Source: a virus
Length of the DNA stretch: 27,299 nt
Strand: one strand, 5' to 3'
IMG/VR virus record: IMGVR_UViG_3300034418_008582
Span: 1-27,299 of that record
In this document: one piece after another, positions 21,324 through 27,299 of the stretch
How the letters are laid out: each line of letters opens with the position of its first letter
Numbering within the stretch: position 1 is the first letter of the stretch
The notes under the pieces: model-generated
The model's input: only the letters and a program-made list of their open reading frames with translations
Told to the model about the DNA's origin: nothing
The model's database searches: none
Position numbers and translations under genes: made by a program

Positions 21324-24300
21324 TTAGGGTTCCACAGTTCCTTCTGCCGTCCAAGTACCTGATCTTCCAAGAACATACCAAGTATTCCGAGTTCCTGATG
21401 GATTGGCTGCAAGAAGACATACAAAATCAGAAGGCGAACCACTTGACACCAATGCGGGCGGCGTCATCCCGTCTTGTCCATAACGAACACCATTCAAATA
21501 GATAGCTGGCCCAAGATATGGTTTGATACGGAACACCCCTGTTGTGGTTGCCTGAAAACAAACATTTTGGCCTGAGCGAAAGCCCGGCGTGGTGGCCCCA
21601 AGGTTTATTTCTCCTCCAGAATCATTGACAAAATACCACTGCCCTTTTGGATTAAACACAGTATTACCCATTAATATTGTTTCAGTTTCAACTAAACCTT
21701 GAATTGTTCCTCTGGCTAAATCAATACCTGGAGTCCCTGTAGTATCATCAATAATAGGAGCGTTCAGTAATATCGGTTCATTATTAGTGATATAGTTCTT
21801 TTCGACTCCACCAGCACTAACTCTATCTACGATTTGAAGTTCTGGTACTGTGGTAATGTTCCTTCCCAAATGCCAGTTAAGGTCACACCCAATATATCCA
21901 TTTGTATTACCACACACTAATTGCATGTTAGCATCAAGATTATTGTCAACATCATTACCTCTATAAAGAGCGGGATAGCCTCCTCCTGAGGGGAAACCAG
22001 CATCGAAACCTCTTGAGTCAAATCCGAAAGCATTTCCCGCTCTAATATTCGAGAAGAAGGCAAGACCAGTCTCGCCGATGGACCAGTCAGAAAGTGCCTC
22101 ATGCGGTCGAATAGCATCAGCATAAACGGTGCCATCGGAATCAACGGTAAATAATGGATCGTTTGCTATTGCTGTTTGTTTTCTATCAACTCGGAAAACA
22201 GGAGCATCTGTTAATGGATCGGTGCCGGAGTCTGGATGTGCTGTAACCACCAGAGGAGTCTGATTCTTATCTTCTGAAGCAACAATGACTGTAGGTACAA
22301 GGCTGAGGCTGGTCCTATACTGAATCTGTGGATCGAATGGATTTTGATCGCCGATGAGAGCCTTATTCAAAGATGCGTCACCAAGATTACTTATCGACCA
22401 TGTAGGGTTTACAGGAGTGTTGTCTGTTATCGAATCAAAGATGGCTGCTCCGTTCGTTGGAATGCTCCAGTTGGTGCCTGGTCCGGTGATGTCTTGAATG
22501 GCCTCAGTCCGAATAACACCATTCTGAAAAATCTGAGTAGTTTTAGTGCCGGCGGCGCCGCCACTTTCTACCTCAAATACAGGCATCGAGCCACCCTGAT
22601 CGGCCGCCCCTTTGATCAACAGTTGTCTCTGATTCACCTCTCCACCAATCTTGATCGTAGAATTGGTGCCTGCTATATCAGCCCCGATAATCATTTTATC
22701 AAACACAGCCTGGCCATTGGTATTGATAAACCACGTTGATGGGCTGCCCGAGTCACCAAGACTTGTAAAATACCCCTCTCCCCCGTCTTGTATTCTCCAG
22801 TTATTCTCGGTGGCTTCTATATCAGACAGAGCCCTGGCTTTAGCCACACCAACATTATCTACAGAAAATACTGGAGTTCCTGAAGTAATACTAGCTTCTG
22901 GATTTGTCGCATCAGTCTTACCTCCAGAAGAGACAACAAAAACAGGAGATTCTTGACCTACAGCCACCGCGTCGATCGTTTCTGGAGCCCCTTGAACAAC
23001 TAATTGACGCTGATTTGCATCACCCCCGATCATTACTCTCCCCGAAGGATTCGTAGTCGTCCCAACATTCAATGTGTTATTAAGAACGGTAGCGCCAGGT
23101 ACCGTTAATCCACCTGTGACGGTAATCGCACCGGAAAGTAATGTGCTTAACACTCCATTCTCACACTTCTTTATTATACCTTCACTAGCATCAAAGAAAA
23201 GTCCACCGTTTGTTCCAAACTGGGATACACAATCATCAGCTTTTCCGTCTGCGGGGTTCGCGTCAGTAGCTTCAATCACATCTCCAGCGACAAACTCAAC
23301 GCCCGTGTTTGGTACAACAAGCTGTGTTGTTAAGTCACCAAGAGTAGTAATATTTCCGCCTTGCACATCAAAAACAAATGTCCCTGCCGGTGGATTTCCG
23401 GTAGGGACATTTATGTGAACCGTTGAAGAATCTCGAAGATCAAGAGTGGCCTCCACTCCACCATTATTTATTTTAACCGCTGATGATCCTGCTAGTTTAG
23501 ATGCACACTTCCAAACTCCCGGGCCACTATTAGCCTCGTCGTCCCATTCAAGAATCTCTGTATCAGCACAACCTTGAAGCAATGCTAATCCTTCTGTAGC
23601 TGTGAACTCAAGCCCAGATAGACTGGAGGTTGTTCCGGTACCGTCTATTGTTCCATTTAATTTGACATTGAGTGTCGCTGTATCTGGACTCACACTATCA
23701 TTATAGGTTATGCCTACTCCGTTTCCCTCAAGGAAGTTGACACCATTTGCATCCGTGATTTGATTACTTTTAATCAACACCTGATCTGCATCAACATCAC
23801 CCGCTTCCAGATCAGTTGTAGTTCCAGCTTGACACTTTTTAAATATTGTACCGTCGAAGTATATACTACCTTGACCTGAGCTGCATGTTGTCGTGACCCC
23901 GCTCGTGAATTTGACACCACCATCACTTAAAGTCAACGCTCCGTTAATCTCTGTTGCTGTCAGTGTACCAACGCTCGTGATAGAGGACATAGCAATCTGC
24001 CCTGAGATGTTGTTAGGAGTCTGAGTAGACTGAACAAAGTCAACATCAAGAATTCCTGCTCCACCAGATCCCGTTATAAAGTTAGGTAAGGCTATAGTGT
24101 TTCCACCATCAACTGTTAGTGTGCTTCCACCTCCACCTCCAGCGCCACAACTCCAGGCTCCGCTGGACGATGTGAGAACCTGCCCATCAGCACAAGTTTT
24201 TAAGAGCGTCAATGCTCCATTGTTGAATTGCAGCCCTGAACCAGTATCCAATGTTATGTTTATTGTTACATCTTTCGGGCTGTTAGCTCCTGTTAAATCA

Positions 24301-24578
24301 AATAGTATACCATCTCCATCTATTAGATTTATTCCGGTATAATCACTACCTTGTATATTAACAGCATCACCGCCAGCGGAGGTTATGGTCAATAATTCTG
24401 ATTTAATATCGTTAAACGCAGTATCAATTTGATTCATGTGCGTTGATGTGATTCTATCACCGCGTTGGAAACCATCACCTTGACCAGAGAATCCAGTCCA
24501 ACTTAGTGCATTGACTAGCCCCGGAATCAAACTAAATACTGTCAGAAGCGCAAGTGCCAGAGGCATCGTTCGTCTCAT
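21324..24578 (-). CDS. Long fibre-like structural protein with N-terminal signal-peptide-like segment
   Basis: 1084 residues. It starts MRRTMPLALALLTVFSLIP, a hydrophobic N-terminus that looks like a Sec signal or membrane anchor ending near LVNA-LSW. The rest is Gly/Thr/Asn/Asp-rich beta structure. There are Cys-containing blocks (TCADGQVLTSSSGAWSC, GCADTEILEW...WKC), a Gly run, and diverged repeats such as IGGDANQRQLVVQG and IGGEVNQRQLLIKG, with recurring W-x-I..G.A.F units. The C-terminus (YVLGRSGTWTAEGTVEP) resembles fibre tips. It probably trimerises and binds host surface structures. AAGGAG precedes the ATG, with a late promoter variant 34 bases upstream. A secretion signal on a virion fibre is unexpected. 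Confidence 0.8.
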   Translation of the reverse strand: MRRTMPLALALLTVFSLIPGLVNALSWTGFSGQGDGFQRGDRITSTHMNQIDTAFNDIKSELLTITSAGGDAVNIQGSDYTGINLIDGDGILFDLTGANSPKDVTINITLDTGSGLQFNNGALTLLKTCADGQVLTSSSGAWSCGAGGGGGSTLTVDGGNTIALPNFITGSGGAGILDVDFVQSTQTPNNISGQIAMSSITSVGTLTATEINGALTLSDGGVKFTSGVTTTCSSGQGSIYFDGTIFKKCQAGTTTDLEAGDVDADQVLIKSNQITDANGVNFLEGNGVGITYNDSVSPDTATLNVKLNGTIDGTGTTSSLSGLEFTATEGLALLQGCADTEILEWDDEANSGPGVWKCASKLAGSSAVKINNGGVEATLDLRDSSTVHINVPTGNPPAGTFVFDVQGGNITTLGDLTTQLVVPNTGVEFVAGDVIEATDANPADGKADDCVSQFGTNGGLFFDASEGIIKKCENGVLSTLLSGAITVTGGLTVPGATVLNNTLNVGTTTNPSGRVMIGGDANQRQLVVQGAPETIDAVAVGQESPVFVVSSGGKTDATNPEASITSGTPVFSVDNVGVAKARALSDIEATENNWRIQDGGEGYFTSLGDSGSPSTWFINTNGQAVFDKMIIGADIAGTNSTIKIGGEVNQRQLLIKGAADQGGSMPVFEVESGGAAGTKTTQIFQNGVIRTEAIQDITGPGTNWSIPTNGAAIFDSITDNTPVNPTWSISNLGDASLNKALIGDQNPFDPQIQYRTSLSLVPTVIVASEDKNQTPLVVTAHPDSGTDPLTDAPVFRVDRKQTAIANDPLFTVDSDGTVYADAIRPHEALSDWSIGETGLAFFSNIRAGNAFGFDSRGFDAGFPSGGGYPALYRGNDVDNNLDANMQLVCGNTNGYIGCDLNWHLGRNITTVPELQIVDRVSAGGVEKNYITNNEPILLNAPIIDDTTGTPGIDLARGTIQGLVETETILMGNTVFNPKGQWYFVNDSGGEINLGATTPGFRSGQNVCFQATTTGVFRIKPYLGPAIYLNGVRYGQDGMTPPALVSSGSPSDFVCLLAANPSGTRNTWYVLGRSGTWTAEGTVEP

Positions 24579-24611
24579 GTTTGAAATCTCCTTGCGTAAA
24601 AGTGCTGTCCC

Positions 24612-24619
24612 TATTTATG
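24612..24619 (-). promoter_or_regulatory. Late promoter variant for the minus-strand fibre operon
   Basis: CATAAATA on the minus strand, one base off consensus, 34 bases upstream of the fibre ATG. It would drive the fibre gene and the basic virion protein as one late operon ending at the terminator at 19428-19458. Confidence 0.6.
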
Positions 24620-24636
24620 CGAACAGAGAGCCGAGT

Positions 24637-24777
24637 ATGCCCAAGACAAATCGTATACGAGAGTCCATTCTTACCGAGAAAGAGATCGAGATCGTTCCTG
24701 TTCGAGATAAGATCATGGATCAACTTGACATAGCAAAAGACAATATATTGGAGATCACCGATGAAGAACAAGATTGA
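24637..24777 (+). CDS. 46-residue charged protein, unknown function
   Basis: From ATG 24637 (MPKTNRIRESILTEKEIEIV) to 24777, helical and strongly charged, ending ITDEEQD. The frame is open further upstream, but that would start inside the divergent fibre gene; this ATG has AGAG 8-11 bases upstream. Its stop overlaps the next gene by 17 bases, suggesting coupling. It begins 58 bases from the divergent fibre start. No family recognised. Confidence 0.6.
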   Translation: MPKTNRIRESILTEKEIEIVPVRDKIMDQLDIAKDNILEITDEEQD

Positions 24778-25138
24778 TGACATTCTGGCTGGCTATGACG
24801 ACGGGGACTTTTCGTTTGAGGCTATCGACCTGCCTGCGCCTCCAGAAATCGAAGATCGCGAGCCATTTATTGCTGCTCCCCCCATGTCTACCGAACACCT
24901 TGAGAACATGATCGGTCAACTGAACGATCGACTGGACTCCATGCAATCTCACCTTGAGGGAGCAACACCAGAATATCAGAGAGATATGAAGTCTCTCGAA
25001 CAACTCATTATGCCTTTGTTAGTCAAGCTATCCAAAGGGGATCAAGAATACATTAAGTGGCCCAATAGACAAGATCAGGTCAAGAGTCAAATGCAACGCA
25101 TTCTAGCCATTACACGGAAGTATATAGTAGAGGAGTAG
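24761..25138 (+). CDS. Conserved-looking helical phage protein, unknown function
   Basis: 125 residues from ATG 24761, which lies behind GGAGAT. The N-terminus is acidic and Pro-rich (DDGDFSFEAIDLPAPPEIED), the middle is a coiled-coil helix, and it ends with a segment including LIMPLLVKLSKGDQEYIKWPNR, then QMQRILAITRKYIVEE. The YIKWPNR pattern resembles small proteins common in T4-like marine phages; I know no function for them. Membership in a short four-gene cluster supports it as a real gene. Confidence 0.7.
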   Translation: MKNKIDDILAGYDDGDFSFEAIDLPAPPEIEDREPFIAAPPMSTEHLENMIGQLNDRLDSMQSHLEGATPEYQRDMKSLEQLIMPLLVKLSKGDQEYIKWPNRQDQVKSQMQRILAITRKYIVEE

Positions 25139-25142
25139 TGTT

Positions 25143-25307
25143 ATGACTTGGAGCAAGGTCAAAAGCGATTTGAGTGAGAGTTTCATTCTCGGCATGTTTG
25201 GATTTGCTATCGGGCTTGCGCTTCTAATCATATATATTCCATACTTCATATTCTATGATGTACCACGCACATTAGACAAACTAATAACTCGATTAGTGAG
25301 AGGATGA
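25143..25307 (+). CDS. 54-residue single-span membrane protein
   Basis: ATG 25143 follows the upstream stop by 4 bases. Residues about 14-39 form one hydrophobic segment (FILGMFGFAIGLALLIIYIP), flanked by an N-terminal charged MTWSKVKSDLSES and a basic tail (RTLDKLITRLVRG). Function unknown; small membrane proteins in phages can act in lysis control or exclusion. The stop overlaps the ATGATAATG before the next gene. Confidence 0.65.
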   Translation: MTWSKVKSDLSESFILGMFGFAIGLALLIIYIPYFIFYDVPRTLDKLITRLVRG

Positions 25308-25309
25308 TA

Positions 25310-25636
25310 ATGAAGAAACTTGAGAGCTTTGCTCATGTGATGATGGGATTTGGTGCTGGGCTGGTGAACCTTAGGTTGCTACTTAACATGCGTGAACTAA
25401 ATCAACTGCCACCCGAGAATGACAAGAACCCTGTGTTATGGATACCATACATCGGAGAGAAGAACTGGGACTGGTGTAAAGCGTTTCGTGGCTCCGCATA
25501 TGGTGGCAAGGAATACTGGTCAAAGGAAAGAGTGATGGATACACTCAACGACTCGTGGGAGTATCGTGTGGGTGAAACCATCGCTTGGTTTTTCGTGTTA
25601 GGTGGTGGAATTGCTATAGGAAAGTATTTGTTATAG
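25310..25636 (+). CDS. Small membrane-associated protein, unknown function
   Basis: 108 residues from ATG 25310; the in-frame ATG at 25304 overlaps the previous stop (ATGA) and is an alternative. GAGAGG lies upstream of both. The N-terminal helix (FAHVMMGFGAGLVNLRLLL) is moderately hydrophobic. The middle has many Trp and Tyr residues (PVLWIPYIGEKNWDWCKAF, KEYWSKERVMD). The C-terminus is a likely membrane segment (TIAWFFVLGGGIAIGKYLL). No family recognised. Together with the preceding gene it forms a small membrane-protein pair. Confidence 0.6.
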   Translation: MKKLESFAHVMMGFGAGLVNLRLLLNMRELNQLPPENDKNPVLWIPYIGEKNWDWCKAFRGSAYGGKEYWSKERVMDTLNDSWEYRVGETIAWFFVLGGGIAIGKYLL

Positions 25637-25640
25637 AATA

Positions 25641-27299
25641 CTATGGCGTAGACACACGACCACCATACATAGCCGAAGTGCTTTGAGAAAATACAGTCAC
25701 TTCATATGTGGAATACAAACTACCAATATTGAAGGTAGAATTGGTCTGAACTCCATTCAATGTAGCGGTTTGAGTTCCAGCGGCCGGATTTGTTGTATCA
25801 GGATCAATGGTAATTGATCCTGAAAATCCTATGATTACAATCTTGTCTCCTGTCGAACCAGCAGCCGTTGGCGTTTGAATTGTTATGCCACTAGCAGTAG
25901 CAAGCACATATGTATTCCATTGGCTCACTTTACAATTTGTGGAGCATATTTGCTCTGACCATGTAACACCAGAAGACGGGGCCGTTGGTACCCAATTTTG
26001 CCCATCATATTCCAACGTATCACCCGAGTTAATCCCGGCTGTATCATCAATCGCCACGATTGGAAGACTATCCCCAATCATCCATCCTTTATCTCTGTTA
26101 AGTCTGATGTCCCAATTCACACCACTCTCCTCGACATCAACAAAAGTAAGATAGTTTGAGTTCCCGTCACCCCAATTAGAATCTGTGGATGGTGGCTTGA
26201 TGCGAATTGCTTTATTGCCAGATGCTTGATTCATGTTCAAATAATGATAATTTACTCCATTTGTTGCTGCGCCTGGAGGCATGTAAAGCCCATTTTCCCA
26301 TGCACCAAAGGTGTAGTCATCGAGGTCAGATATAGCTGGATCAGAATTAACGACTCCAGTGTAACCAGCCTCAAAAGCACTTTTCATTTGTAATCGACCA
26401 CCAGACCCAAGTGTGTTTAAGACTTCAACTCCAGATCCTCTGTTTCCATATGCTCGATTGGCAACATATCTGGTTCCTGCAACGGACCATTCTCCATAAT
26501 GGGGAATCTCAAAAGCGGTTCCATTTGATATTGCAGGTAGATTTGATCCAACATTGTGGACAATCACGTTCGTTGTGCGCCCTTCTCCATTTGTCTGAAC
26601 GTCAACTATTTTTGCACATGGAGCAAAACTAAGATTTCCCGAATAGAAGATTTTCTCTGGATATTTGTAATCGGTGGATTGACCGAACCACTCTGTGTCA
26701 AATTGTGTTCTGTCGAGTGGATTAATATCAGAAATCATCAACCAATATGATCTAAGCACACCAGCTATTTCTACATCATTAGCAGAATCACTAACACACC
26801 AAGTTCCTGCGTTTATATTCGATGGCAAGTCAGCCTGCATCGTCCAGTTATAATCTTGAGTTACTCTATCTGCTATGTTTTGTGCAGGAAGGTAACTACT
26901 ATCAACTTCGCGAAGCCCAGGGGGTCGATTTACAGTTGATCCCGACAAACTGACCGCATCCCCTGACACAACGATCAACTTACCTATTCCAGCAAATTGA
27001 CTTTCAAATTCTGACAGCGGATCGGTGAATATCAGCTTCTTCATTGGGAGTGCATCCGGTCCATACATACCTCCTGGTACCCAATTTGGATAGTCATTTG
27101 GTAAATTTAAACTTGCCGCCCCCGTGAGAGTTCCCTCCGCATAACCATAGGTTTCCGATGCTGCTAAACGAGCGACTGTTACTCCCTCATCTCCAGCAGT
27201 TTGTGATCCTCCGCTTCCAAATACGCGAAGATGCAATCCAATGGGATCTGTATCACCACCTGAAATCATTGTACCATATATCAAATGAGATTCTGATGG
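25641..27299 (-). CDS. Fibre-like or adsorption structural protein, C-terminal part (5' end outside window)
   Basis: The minus-strand frame is open to the right edge (codons before the TTG at 27284 read PSESH), so at least 552 residues of a longer protein are visible. It is rich in Gly, Asn, Ser, Thr and aromatic residues. Middle stretches such as FEAGYTGVVNSDP, NYHYLNMNQASGNKAIRIKPP and WDIRLNRDKGWMIGD suggest beta-helical fibre or spike repeats. The C-terminal 110 residues (ICSTNCKVSQWNTYVLATASG to YGGRVSTP) form a separate domain comparable in style to the end of the protein at 2-565. It is probably a host-recognition protein; exact type unknown. Confidence 0.7.
   Translation of the reverse strand, partial: PSESHLIYGTMISGGDTDPIGLHLRVFGSGGSQTAGDEGVTVARLAASETYGYAEGTLTGAASLNLPNDYPNWVPGGMYGPDALPMKKLIFTDPLSEFESQFAGIGKLIVVSGDAVSLSGSTVNRPPGLREVDSSYLPAQNIADRVTQDYNWTMQADLPSNINAGTWCVSDSANDVEIAGVLRSYWLMISDINPLDRTQFDTEWFGQSTDYKYPEKIFYSGNLSFAPCAKIVDVQTNGEGRTTNVIVHNVGSNLPAISNGTAFEIPHYGEWSVAGTRYVANRAYGNRGSGVEVLNTLGSGGRLQMKSAFEAGYTGVVNSDPAISDLDDYTFGAWENGLYMPPGAATNGVNYHYLNMNQASGNKAIRIKPPSTDSNWGDGNSNYLTFVDVEESGVNWDIRLNRDKGWMIGDSLPIVAIDDTAGINSGDTLEYDGQNWVPTAPSSGVTWSEQICSTNCKVSQWNTYVLATASGITIQTPTAAGSTGDKIVIIGFSGSITIDPDTTNPAAGTQTATLNGVQTNSTFNIGSLYSTYEVTVFSQSTSAMYGGRVSTP

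Noticed and set aside
22344-23418. Several plus-strand frames opposite the fibre gene
   Set aside because: Low-complexity shadows of the repeat-rich minus-strand gene without ribosome sites.
24725-24750. TTGACA at 24725 followed by an AT-rich TATATT
   Set aside because: Spacing to a -10-like sequence is too short (about 13 bases) and it lies within a coding frame.

Overview
The window is part of the genome of a T4-like, contractile-tailed phage. The evidence is a prohead/capsid block in T4 order (67-68-21-22-23), followed by uvsY, uvsW, the late sigma factor gene 55 and the gene 47/46 nuclease pair. Copies of the T4 late promoter (TATAAATA and one-base variants) stand before the structural genes. 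The host is probably an actinobacterium or another proteasome-bearing bacterium, because the phage carries two parts of the Pup-proteasome system. That host call is an inference. No stretch over about 130 bases is free of genes, and I saw no tRNA genes, CRISPR arrays, insertion sequences or integrase.

Layout. (1) 2-565: the 3' end of a fibre or other structural gene. (2) 695-4847: capsid assembly genes 67-like, 68-like, 21, 22 and 23 with three late promoters, closed by a UUCG-loop terminator at 4878-4906. (3) 4926-5592: a small protein and a tail-tube-fold protein behind a late promoter that abuts the terminator. (4) 5597-19424: one long plus-strand cluster that starts at a near-perfect sigma-70 promoter. 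It encodes a secreted protein, UvsY, a 58-residue Pup, UvsW, an unknown protein, gp55, gp47, gp46, a 2-oxoglutarate oxygenase-like protein, unknown proteins, a PLP-enzyme-like protein, a mini zinc-ribbon protein, a DNA methyltransferase and finally a proteasomal ATPase (Mpa/ARC) ending in GQYL. A second sigma-70 promoter precedes the methyltransferase and ATPase, and a bidirectional terminator closes the cluster. (5) 19464-24578, minus strand: a large fibre-like gene and a very basic virion-type protein carrying repeated prohead-protease-like sites. (6) 24637-25636, plus strand: four small genes. (7) 25641-27299, minus strand: the 3' part of another fibre-like gene.

Main discovery: the phage encodes both the protein tag (Pup, already ending in the ligatable GGE) and the unfoldase that recognises Pup (Mpa, with the C-terminal proteasome-docking motif). 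Neither a Pup ligase (PafA), a depupylase (Dop) nor a 20S core is visible here. The simplest reading is that the phage supplies tag and unfoldase and relies on the host ligase and 20S core, redirecting host proteolysis during infection. The pair shares one transcription unit with replication and recombination genes, so expression before or during DNA replication is likely.
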